In this document: piece by piece, positions 5,491 to 11,584 of the stretch | Layout: each line of letters begins with the position of its first letter | How positions within the stretch are numbered: the stretch's first letter is position 1 | From: Modestobacter sp. | GTDB lineage: Bacteria; Actinomycetota; Actinomycetes; Mycobacteriales; Geodermatophilaceae | Length of the DNA stretch: 11,584 nt | Assembly (NCBI GenBank): GCA_025965635.1 | Contig: JAOPWO010000240.1 | Span: 1 to 11,584, forward strand | Reading direction: 5' to 3' | Position numbers and translations under genes: made by a program | The notes under the pieces: model-generated | The model's database searches: none | Told to the model about the DNA's origin: nothing | Seen by the model: the letters and a program-made list of their open reading frames with translations, nothing else

Positions 5491-6903
5491 ATGGAACAGT
5501 TCCCCGAACAGGCGTCCACCAACTGGATCATGGCGACGTTCATCTACACGCTCGGCGCCGTGGCGGTGCTGCTGGTGCTCATCGGCCTCGTCCTCGTGGA
5601 CATGGGCATGGTTCGCCGGCGCAACGTCCTCGACACGGTCGTGCAGAAGATCGGCGCCGCCATGATCGGCGGTCTCGGCACCCTGCTCATCGGCTACCCG
5701 AACTGGCAGTGGCAGTTCAACCAGGCCTTCGGCGTGCCCTCGCCGCTCTGGCAGGCGGTCAAGGACTGGTGGCTGGGGGGCAACTTCACCACCACCGCCT
5801 CGCGGTACATCGACCCCGCGGCGCTGCCCGAAGCCGACGTCCTGCAGATCTTCCTGGTCTTCTTCGTGACCTTCACGATGGCGACCATCGGCCTGATCCA
5901 CACCGGCGTCGTCGAGCGGATCAAGCCGCTGCCGCTCTACGTGATGTCCTTCGTCATCGGCGCCGTGCTGTCCCCGCTGGTCGGCTATCTGTGCTGGGGG
6001 TCGCTGTCCCCGCTCACCCTGCGCGGCACCCACGACTTCGACGGCATCTTCCCGCTGTACATCACCGCCGGCACGTTCGTCCTCGTGCTCGCCTGGCGGG
6101 TCGGCCCGCGCCTGGGTGCGTTCCGTCCGCACGCCAGCGCCGCCCGGCCCGTCGGCCACAACGTCGGGCTGGTGGGCGTCGGAGTCCTGCTGATCATCTT
6201 CGCGCTGCCCTTCGTCACGATCGGCAGCGGTTTCATCGTCGCCGACGTCGGCTTCTTCGGCATCTCGTTCACCGAGAGCGGCATCGGGATCGTCATCATC
6301 AACCTGTTCGCCGCCATCCTCGGCGGCGCCACGACCGGTCTCGTCCTGGCCTACGCCCGCCGGGACGCCACCTGGGCGCTGCTGGGGCCCATCGCCGGCC
6401 TGGTCATGGGCGGAACGATGTTCGACGTCAGCACCGCCTGGATCTGCCTGCTGGTGGGCGCGCTCGGCCCGTTGGTCGCCCTCGGCACGGCCGCCCTGAT
6501 GCGCAAGGCGCGGATCGACGACCCGAAGGTCGTCCCCCTCGCCCTGGGCCCCGGCATCGTGGGCGCTCTGCTCTGCGGCTTCCTGGAGTGGGGCACCCCC
6601 ACGGGCGGCTACATCGGGCTCGAGGGCGACTACGCCGTCGGGGTCGCCGAGATCACGCCGTGGTGGCAGCTGGCCGGCGTGGTCGCCACGGTGCTGGTCG
6701 TCGGGGTACCGGCGCTGCTGATGTGCCTGGTCTTCGAGAAGTGGGGCGGTCTGCGCGTCTCGGAGGAGGCCGAACTCGTCGGCATGGACGTCATCCAGTG
6801 GGGGATGTCCAACTTCGGCGACGATCTCGGGGGTTCCCGCCCGGGCGCCGCTCCGGCTGCGGGGCAGGCGACGGTGCCGGCTCCGGCGACCGAGCCGGTC
6901 TGA
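5491..6903 (+). CDS. Divergent Amt/AmtB-family membrane transporter with altered pore histidines
   Basis: The 470-aa protein has about 11 predicted membrane segments (roughly 13-38, 51-69, 117-139, 149-169, 185-203, 224-246, 262-288, 295-312, 316-336, 347-367, 391-415), as in Amt proteins. Homology cues are NVLDTVVQKIGAAMIG near TM2, FFVTFTMATIGLIHTGVVER in TM3, the P--GY--WG segment, and the C-terminal GLRVSEEAELVGMDVIQWG, the classic Amt tail. By hand alignment the ammonium-pore residues are changed: the VHISAG histidine becomes Tyr190 (LYITAG), the VHGVGG histidine becomes Leu352 (ALGPGIVG), and the conserved Asp of YDPVAHW is Ser161. It may therefore carry a different small nitrogen compound or act as a sensor. 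ATG at 5491 follows AGGAGA at 5481-5486. Residues 449-470 form an Ala/Pro-rich cytosolic tail. It is divergent from the catabolic operon and shares its control region. Confidence 0.8.
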   Translation: MEQFPEQASTNWIMATFIYTLGAVAVLLVLIGLVLVDMGMVRRRNVLDTVVQKIGAAMIGGLGTLLIGYPNWQWQFNQAFGVPSPLWQAVKDWWLGGNFTTTASRYIDPAALPEADVLQIFLVFFVTFTMATIGLIHTGVVERIKPLPLYVMSFVIGAVLSPLVGYLCWGSLSPLTLRGTHDFDGIFPLYITAGTFVLVLAWRVGPRLGAFRPHASAARPVGHNVGLVGVGVLLIIFALPFVTIGSGFIVADVGFFGISFTESGIGIVIINLFAAILGGATTGLVLAYARRDATWALLGPIAGLVMGGTMFDVSTAWICLLVGALGPLVALGTAALMRKARIDDPKVVPLALGPGIVGALLCGFLEWGTPTGGYIGLEGDYAVGVAEITPWWQLAGVVATVLVVGVPALLMCLVFEKWGGLRVSEEAELVGMDVIQWGMSNFGDDLGGSRPGAAPAAGQATVPAPATEPV

Positions 6904-6920
6904 CCCGGTCGTCCGGCCCG

Positions 6921-6954
6921 ACGGGGGCGTGCCCGCTGCCGGGCGCGCCCCCGT
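6921..6954 (+). terminator. Strong hairpin terminator after the Amt-like gene
   Basis: A 15-bp stem (ACGGGGGCGTGCCCG, 6921-6935, with CGGGCGCGCCCCCGT, 6940-6954; one G-U pair) closes a CTGC loop, 17 nt after the TGA. No T-tract follows, which is usual for actinobacterial terminators. It should separate the Amt-like gene from the GntR gene, or attenuate read-through. Confidence 0.7.
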
Positions 6955-7051
6955 TCGGCGTCCGTCCGGGGGAGGCAGATCCGTGCAGCCGTATCCTCCG
7001 CTGTACGCGATGCGATGGCAGGCGATGCGGTCAGCGGTCGCCCGACCTGCC

Positions 7052-7061
7052 GAGGACGGAG
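7052..7061 (+). promoter_or_regulatory. Ribosome binding site deciding the GntR start
   Basis: GAGGA (7052-7056) and GGAG (7058-7061) precede the ATG at 7066 at usable spacings. The alternative ATGs at 7015 and 7096 lack a comparable purine stretch, so 7066 is preferred. Confidence 0.6.
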
Positions 7062-7065
7062 CAAC

Positions 7066-7755
7066 ATGCAGCCCTTGGGACGCGGCCTCGTCCCCATGTC
7101 CCAGCGGACGAGTGAAGGAGTGGCGCGCATCCTGCGCACCGAGATCTTCTCCGGTCAGCTCAGGCCGGGCGAGCCACTGCCCGAGCGGCTCCTCGCCGAG
7201 CAGCTGGGGGTCAGCCGCACCCCGGTCCGGGAGGCGCTCTTCACGCTGCAGAGCGAGGGCCTGGTGGAGCTCACCCCGAACCGCGGGGCCACGGTCCGCA
7301 CCATCACCTCGCACGACATCGTGCAGATCTACTCGCTGCGCGGCGTGCTGGAGTCCTACGCGGCCCGGGAGGCGGCGACCACGCGCACCCGGCAGGACCT
7401 CGACGCCCTGGAGGACGCCCACGCCAAGCTGGAGCGGATCACGACCGGGGGCACGGCGCCCGAGCAGGCGCTCGCCGATCTGGCCTTCCACACGATCATC
7501 AGCGAGGCCACCGGCAGCCGGCTGCTGCAGACGATCATGGGCCAGGTGCTGGCGTTCACCGTGAGCTACCGCTCCAACTACGCCTACCCGGCCGACCGCG
7601 CCAGAACCGCCATCACCGAGCACCGGGCGATCCTCGACGCGCTGCGCGAGCAGGACGCCGACCGGGCCGAGCAGTTGATGCGCGAGCACGTGGCGTCCTC
7701 CAGCCGGTTCGCGCTCCAGCACTTCAGCGACGCGGAGAACGCCGTCGTCACCTGA
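7066..7755 (+). CDS. GntR-family transcriptional regulator, FCD (FadR C-terminal) subfamily
   Basis: The 229-aa product has an N-terminal winged helix-turn-helix (about 15-80), with the GntR signature GEPLPERLLAEQLGVSRTPVREAL and LVELTPNRGATVR in the wing, and an all-helical FCD ligand-binding domain (about 85-215). The FCD metal/ligand residues are present: Asp138 and His142 (DLAFH), His186 (EHRAIL) and His208 (REHV), so it probably binds a carboxylate-type or metal-coordinating effector. ATG 7066 is chosen for its ribosome binding site; a longer reading from 7015 adds 17 residues with no family match. It lies between the Amt-like gene and the convergent ureide operon. The two GTATAC palindromes at 5108 and 5299 fit this regulator family, so it probably represses the divergent operons until a pathway intermediate appears. 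No copy of the palindrome was found before its own gene. Confidence 0.93.
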   Translation: MQPLGRGLVPMSQRTSEGVARILRTEIFSGQLRPGEPLPERLLAEQLGVSRTPVREALFTLQSEGLVELTPNRGATVRTITSHDIVQIYSLRGVLESYAAREAATTRTRQDLDALEDAHAKLERITTGGTAPEQALADLAFHTIISEATGSRLLQTIMGQVLAFTVSYRSNYAYPADRARTAITEHRAILDALREQDADRAEQLMREHVASSSRFALQHFSDAENAVVT

Positions 7756-7800
7756 CGGCACGCACGTCGCGCGCGGATGCCGCGGTCACATGTCCGTCAG
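7752..7800. terminator. Possible bidirectional terminator between convergent genes
   Basis: CTGACGG (7752-7758) and CCGTCAG (7794-7800) form a 7-bp inverted repeat containing the stop codons of both convergent genes, and a small CGCGG-ATG-CCGCG hairpin (7772-7784) lies inside. The 35-nt loop makes the outer stem weak, and there is no T-tract. Suggestive only. Confidence 0.3.
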
Positions 7801-8933
7801 ACGCCGGATCCGTCGAGCAGGCGGCGGACGGCATCGGGGACACCGGCGAGCAGCTCGGCGGACAGCGGTCGCCCGCCCACCAGCCGGCCGGCGACGACGG
7901 GCGCGGTCCCGAGGGAGCCGAGCACCTCCAGCGCCTGGACGTCGGGCAGCGTCTCGAACCACCGCCGTCCCAGCTGGGCCCGGCCGCGGGCGGTCGGCCG
8001 GCCCCACAGCCGCAACCGGGCCATGCCGCCGTCCGGGAAGACGTCCAACCGCACCCGGTCGACCCCGGCCGTGCCGTCGAGCACGAACTGGTGCCGGGTG
8101 TCGGGCTGCAGGCGGGTGCGGGGCAGCACCGCGACCTCCTCGCCGTCGGACGTGCGCCCGGTCAGCGAGGCAGCGCCGGGGGCGTTGCCCAGGAAGTAGG
8201 AGGTGTCCAGCTCGGCCAGGGTGACCACGCCCTCGCAGGCCAGTGACACGTCCACCCAGTCGTTGCCCGGTCCACGGCGGCGGGCGTTCTCCCAACCCTC
8301 GCCCATGGACCGGGCCAGCCCGCGGCCGACCAGCTGGTGGGGGCTGCCGTAGAAGTCGTTGCTGACCGTGGTGACCCGGCCGCCGTTCTCCAGCGCGGCG
8401 AGGTCGAACGGACCGGCATCGACCAGCCGGGGGTCGGGGACCACGGTGCCGTGCACGCGGAGCCGGGCCACCCCGCCGTCGGGGTGGATGGCCAGCCGCA
8501 CGTGGGTGACCCGGCGGCCGGAGTCGACGGGGAAGACGTTGGCGGTGTCCCCGGCCAGGTCGCCCAGCGGCAGCAGCGGCTCCCAGGTCGCCCGGGACAG
8601 CTCGTCGACCGAGGGGTGCCCCTCGATCGCGGCGCCCTCCAGCGACGCCTGCGGCGGGTAGTTGCCGGTGAAGAAGGCGGTGTCGACGACGACGGCGGCC
8701 ACGATCCCCGGCGCGCCCAGCCGCACCACGGCCCAGTCGTGCCCCGGGGTGCGCCGGCGGCGGGTCTCCCAGCCGTCGTACTCCTTGCCGCGATGGCCGA
8801 AGTCGGTGCGGGCGACTGCCGGGTGCGGCAGCACGAGGTTCTCCTTGGCGGCGAAGAACTCGTCGTTCGCGGCGACCACGGCGCCGCCGAGAGCGCGGCC
8901 GGCAAGGTCGGGCAGCTCCAGCGGGTCGGTCAT
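7797..8933 (-). CDS. alc: Allantoicase (allantoate amidinohydrolase)
   Basis: The 378-aa protein has the two homologous jelly-roll repeats of allantoicase, which hydrolyses allantoate to (S)-ureidoglycolate and urea. Repeat 1 carries GKEYDGWETRRRR (49-61), DWAVVRLG, and a TAFFTGNYPP segment (85-94). Repeat 2 carries GEGWENARRRGPGNDWVDV (211-229) and TSYFLGNAPGAASL (244-257). Paired HPDGGVARLRVHG and FPDGGMARLRLWG end each repeat. Residues from about 322 form an extra C-terminal tail (WFETLP...GGRP) that most allantoicases lack and that resembles the N-terminal helices of OHCU decarboxylase. ATG 8933 follows GGAG at 8941-8938. It lies 48 bp downstream of allB on the same strand and is apparently the last gene of the ureide operon; the urea formed would feed the urease whose accessory genes start the operon visible here. 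Confidence 0.93.
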   Translation of the reverse strand: MTDPLELPDLAGRALGGAVVAANDEFFAAKENLVLPHPAVARTDFGHRGKEYDGWETRRRRTPGHDWAVVRLGAPGIVAAVVVDTAFFTGNYPPQASLEGAAIEGHPSVDELSRATWEPLLPLGDLAGDTANVFPVDSGRRVTHVRLAIHPDGGVARLRVHGTVVPDPRLVDAGPFDLAALENGGRVTTVSNDFYGSPHQLVGRGLARSMGEGWENARRRGPGNDWVDVSLACEGVVTLAELDTSYFLGNAPGAASLTGRTSDGEEVAVLPRTRLQPDTRHQFVLDGTAGVDRVRLDVFPDGGMARLRLWGRPTARGRAQLGRRWFETLPDVQALEVLGSLGTAPVVAGRLVGGRPLSAELLAGVPDAVRRLLDGSGV

Positions 8934-8981
8934 CGGTCTCCAGACGGGGGGCGGGCGGGCACGGTCACTCTGGCACGCCGG

Positions 8982-10310
8982 TCAGCCGTCCTGGCCCCGG
9001 ATCAGCAGCCGGCCGGCCGGCGCACCGTCGGGCTCCACCACCAGCCCGCGCAGCCAGGTGCGCCGGACGACGCCGGCCAGCTCGCGACCGGCGTACGGCG
9101 TCACCGGGTTCCGGTGGTGCAGCGGGCCGACGACGCGGCGCTCGTCGGGCGCGAACGCGACCAGGTCGGCATCCCGGCCGGCGACGATGCCGCCCTTGCC
9201 AGGCAGTCCGGCCAGCCGGGCCGGTGCCTCCGACATCCACCGCACCACGTCGGAAAGGGTGAGCCCGCGGGCCCGGGCGCCGGTCCACACCGCAGGCAGC
9301 GCGACCTGTAGCCCGGCGATGCCACCCCAGGCCAGCCCGAAGTCGCCGACGTCGAGGCGCTTGAGCTCCGGCGTGCACGGCGAGTGGTCACTGACCACCA
9401 GGTCGATCTCCCCGGCGGCGAGCGCGGCCCACAGCGCCTCGCGGTGCGCTGCTTCCCGGATGGGCGGGCAGCACTTGTACGAGGTGTCGCCGTCGGGCAC
9501 GTCCTCGGCGCTGAAGGTCAGGTAGTGCGGGCAGGTCTCGACGGTGATCCGGACGCCGTCGGCGCGGGCGGCACGCACCAGCGGCAGCGAGTCCGCGTCG
9601 GCCAGGTGGACGACGTGCACCCGGGCGCCGGTGTCCCGGGCGGCCGAGATGAGCCGGCCGATCGCCGTCTCCTCCGCCGCCCCCGGCCGGCTGGCGAGGA
9701 ACGTCGCGTACCTGGTGCCGCCGGGGTCGGGGGCCGCAGCGATGACGTCGTCGTCCTCGCAGTGGGCGATCAGCAGCCCGTCGACGGCGGCCAGCTCGAT
9801 CAGGACGACGCGCAGCTGCTCGTCGTCCAGCGGCGGGAACTCCGGCACCCCGGAGTCGAGCAGGAAGCACTTGACGCCGACCGCACCGGCCGCGAGCAGC
9901 TGCGGCAGCTGGCTGGCGTTGCCGGGCACCGCGCCGCCCCAGAAGGCCACGTCGACCGAGACCTGCCCCTCGGCAGCCTGGCGTTTCACGTGCAACGCCT
10001 TCACGTCCACCGTCGGCGGGATCGAGTTGAGCGGCTTGTCCACGATGGTGGTGACGCCGCCCGCCGCCGCGGCCCGGGTGGCGGAGGCGAAACCCTCCCA
10101 CTCGGTGCGGCCGGGCTCGTTGACGTGCACGTGGCTGTCGACCAGGCCGGGGATCAGCACCTCGTCGTCGGCGAGCGTGGCGGCGTTCCCGCCGGCGTCG
10201 TGGAAGCCGGTGACCGCCCTGATCCGCCCGTCGGTGACGTGCACCGCGGCCGGCCGCTCCCCGTCGGGAAGCACCACCCGGCGGGCCCGGACCACGAACG
10301 ACCCGCTCAC
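8982..10310 (-). CDS. allB: Allantoinase (cyclic amidohydrolase)
   Basis: The 442-aa protein is an AllB-type binuclear-zinc amidohydrolase opening the hydantoin ring of allantoin to allantoate. Metal ligands are visible: His60 and His62 in DSHVHVNEPGRTEWEGF (a sequence typical of allantoinase rather than dihydropyrimidinase), the carboxylated Lys147 in GVKCFLLDSG, His183 (AHCEDDD), His235 (VHVVHLADA) and Asp308 (VSDHSPC). Length is normal for the family. The GTG start (10310-10308) overlaps the ureD stop in a GTGA junction and follows an excellent GGGAGGTGG at 10323-10315. The frame stays open upstream but runs through ureD, so longer starts are rejected. Dihydropyrimidinase or hydantoinase activity is a less likely alternative, given the allantoicase next door. 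Confidence 0.94.
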   Translation of the reverse strand: MSGSFVVRARRVVLPDGERPAAVHVTDGRIRAVTGFHDAGGNAATLADDEVLIPGLVDSHVHVNEPGRTEWEGFASATRAAAAGGVTTIVDKPLNSIPPTVDVKALHVKRQAAEGQVSVDVAFWGGAVPGNASQLPQLLAAGAVGVKCFLLDSGVPEFPPLDDEQLRVVLIELAAVDGLLIAHCEDDDVIAAAPDPGGTRYATFLASRPGAAEETAIGRLISAARDTGARVHVVHLADADSLPLVRAARADGVRITVETCPHYLTFSAEDVPDGDTSYKCCPPIREAAHREALWAALAAGEIDLVVSDHSPCTPELKRLDVGDFGLAWGGIAGLQVALPAVWTGARARGLTLSDVVRWMSEAPARLAGLPGKGGIVAGRDADLVAFAPDERRVVGPLHHRNPVTPYAGRELAGVVRRTWLRGLVVEPDGAPAGRLLIRGQDG

Positions 10311-11029
10311 CGGGCCACCTCCCGTTCCCGTTCCGGCGCCGCGTCGAGGGCGGCGAGCCGGGCGACGGTGTCGTGCAGTTCGCGGCCCCAGGCGGTGCCG
10401 ACCCACCCCCCGGGCAGCGGCAAGCGGACGGCATCGTCGCCGGTGGCGACCACGCCCTCGGGACCGGTGCCCACGTGCACCGTGGAGACGTACGCGCGGG
10501 GCGCCACCGGGTGGAGCCAGGCCGGTGCGCCCGGCCCGAGGCCGATGCTGGTGTGCAGCAGCGGCACGCCGTCCCGTTCGATCCGGGTGGTACCGGTCCA
10601 CCGTCCGGGCTCCTCGCCGGACCGGCCCAGCAGCACCTGCTCGGTGGCGGTGAGCACGCCGGCCGGGCCGAGCAGTGCGGTGAGGTCGGCGGCGTGCACC
10701 GCCCGGGCGGTGACCACGGTGGCCTCGGGCGCCAGGTCGAGCTCCCCGGCCACCTCCGCGCGGACCACCTGGCGGGACGGCGGGGACTTCCCGCGCGCGG
10801 GCAGCACCACGGCCGCGGCCACCGTGCGGACGGTCAACCGGGCCCCGTCCTCCACCACCAGCCGGATCTCCGCGTCGTCCCCACCCAGCGGACCGAAGGC
10901 GGCGGCCACGAGGTGCACCGTCACCGGCCCCGTCCGGCGGACGGCGAGCTGGCCGCTCGCCCGGACCACCGGCAGCACCGTACGACCGCGAGCGTCGCGC
11001 CGGGCGACCACCTCGACCAGCGTCCTCAC
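10307..11029 (-). CDS. ureD: Urease accessory protein UreD (UreH)
   Basis: The 240-aa product matches UreD, the scaffold that binds apo-urease together with UreF and UreG for nickel insertion. Family cues are VHLVAAAFGPLGGD near residue 40-55, EDGARLTVRTVAAAVVLPA around 60-80, a central TAR-VHAADLTALLGPAG segment, and WTGTTRIERDGVPLLHTS. It is a little shorter than many UreD proteins, as is common for actinobacterial versions. The start is GTG at 11029-11027, with GGAG at 11040-11037 seven nt upstream; the frame remains open further upstream, but that region has no family similarity. It lies 58 bp downstream of ureG and overlaps allB by 4 bp, so urease maturation and allantoin breakdown appear co-transcribed. 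Confidence 0.88.
   Translation of the reverse strand: MRTLVEVVARRDARGRTVLPVVRASGQLAVRRTGPVTVHLVAAAFGPLGGDDAEIRLVVEDGARLTVRTVAAAVVLPARGKSPPSRQVVRAEVAGELDLAPEATVVTARAVHAADLTALLGPAGVLTATEQVLLGRSGEEPGRWTGTTRIERDGVPLLHTSIGLGPGAPAWLHPVAPRAYVSTVHVGTGPEGVVATGDDAVRLPLPGGWVGTAWGRELHDTVARLAALDAAPEREREVAR
10315..10323 (-). promoter_or_regulatory. Strong ribosome binding site for allB
   Basis: GGGAGGTGG on the minus strand nearly fully complements the 16S anti-Shine-Dalgarno sequence and lies 4 nt before the GTG at 10310, within the last codons of ureD. It fixes the allB start. Confidence 0.7.
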
Positions 11030-11087
11030 CTCTCGGCTCCGCTCGCGGCGCACGGCTGCACTCCTCGCACCCCCCGCCCCCCGCTGC

Positions 11088-11584
11088 TCACGCCCGGGTC
11101 GTCGTCGCGCCGGCTTCCCGCAACGCCTTCCCCCGGACCTGCTCGCGCACCCACGCGGCGACCGGCGCGGCGGTCGGGTCCTCGCGCAGCGAGATGAGCA
11201 GGGTGGGCTTGCCGCCGCGGACGGCGTCGGCGTCGCGCCGCATGACCCCCAGGTCGGCACCCACCAGCGGGGCGAGGTCGGTCTTGTTGACCACCAGCAG
11301 GTCCGCCGACGTGACACCCGGCCCGCCCTTGCGCGGCACCTTGTCCCCGCCGGCGACGTCGACGACGAACACCTGCACGTCGACCAGCCCGTAGCTGAAC
11401 GAGGCGGTGAGGTTGTCGCCGCCGGACTCGACGAAGACCAGTTCCAGCCCCGGGTGCCGGGACTCCAGCAGCTCGACGGCGTCGAGGTTGGCGGTGATGT
11501 CGTCGCGGATCGCGGTGTGCGGGCAGCAGCCGGTCTGCACCGCCTCGATCCGGTCGTCGGGCAGCACGGCGTTGCGGCGCAGGA
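11088..11584 (-). CDS. ureG: Urease accessory GTPase UreG, 5' end outside window
   Basis: The visible 165 residues are the C-terminal part of UreG, the SIMIBI-class GTPase that delivers nickel to urease. The metal-binding Cys-Pro-His motif is present in TGCCPHTAIRDD, followed by FVESGGDNL, VVDVAGGDKVPRKGGPG and the guanine-specificity motif NKTD. The P-loop and start codon lie beyond the right edge. The urease structural genes ureA, ureB, ureC and ureF would be expected further to the right, in the usual actinobacterial order before ureG. The stop is TGA at 11090-11088. Confidence 0.95.
   Translation of the reverse strand, partial: LRRNAVLPDDRIEAVQTGCCPHTAIRDDITANLDAVELLESRHPGLELVFVESGGDNLTASFSYGLVDVQVFVVDVAGGDKVPRKGGPGVTSADLLVVNKTDLAPLVGADLGVMRRDADAVRGGKPTLLISLREDPTAAPVAAWVREQVRGKALREAGATTTRA

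Noticed and set aside
5431..7761. A 776-codon open frame on the minus strand
   Set aside because: It lies antisense to the Amt-like and GntR genes, is full of low-complexity Arg/Asp/Gly/His residues and has no recognisable domain; typical of high-GC antisense frames.
1..11584. Mobile elements, CRISPR arrays, tRNA or rRNA genes
   Set aside because: No transposase or integrase reading frame, no regularly spaced repeats and no RNA-gene-like segments were seen on either strand.

Overview
The window is very GC-rich, uses GTG starts freely, and carries tightly overlapping genes. Its protein families (FCD-type GntR regulator, CoxM/CoxG, ureG-ureD followed by allB and allantoicase) fit a high-GC Actinomycetota. 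A Geodermatophilaceae-like soil or rock actinobacterium is plausible, but this is inferred only from composition and gene style. No rRNA, tRNA, CRISPR array, insertion sequence or phage gene was seen.

Layout. (1) Positions 1-5033, minus strand: a telescoped catabolic operon reading leftward. It encodes an N-carbamoylsarcosine amidase/isochorismatase-family hydrolase that carries an in-frame TAG, a 629-aa protein with a phosphohistidine swivelling domain, a 366-aa ATP-grasp PEP-synthase N-domain protein, a CoxM-type FAD subunit of a molybdenum hydroxylase, and the start of CoxG, which runs off the left edge. All four gene junctions are 4-bp ATGA/GTGA overlaps. (2) Positions 5034-5490: a 457-bp divergent control region with two near-identical palindromes (TGGCATAC-NN-GTATAC), each lying on a candidate promoter, and between them a tandem GlnR-box-like repeat (GTAAC-N6-G[A/T]CAT twice). 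(3) Positions 5491-6903, plus strand: an 11-TM protein of the Amt ammonium-transporter fold whose pore histidines appear replaced, followed by a strong hairpin. (4) Positions 7066-7755, plus strand: an FCD-type GntR regulator, the obvious candidate for the palindromes. (5) Positions 7797-11584, minus strand: a ureide/urea operon, ureG (partial) - ureD - allB (allantoinase) - alc (allantoicase), converging on the GntR gene.

How the parts may work together. The right half is conventional: allantoin is opened by AllB, allantoate is split by allantoicase to ureidoglycolate and urea, and urea is hydrolysed by a urease whose accessory proteins UreG and UreD lie here. The left half is not a textbook pathway. 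The pair of split dikinase-like proteins matches, in size, domain division and order, the alpha and beta subunits of phenylphosphate synthase (ATP-dependent, AMP-forming phosphorylation through a phosphohistidine), and the combined domains resemble rifampin phosphotransferase. Together with an amide/carbamoyl hydrolase, a molybdenum hydroxylase, an altered Amt-family transporter and dual GntR/GlnR-like control sites, this suggests a nitrogen-scavenging pathway for an unidentified N-containing, perhaps heterocyclic, compound. Substrate and reaction order are inference. The in-frame stop in the first gene raises the question whether this copy of the pathway is still intact.
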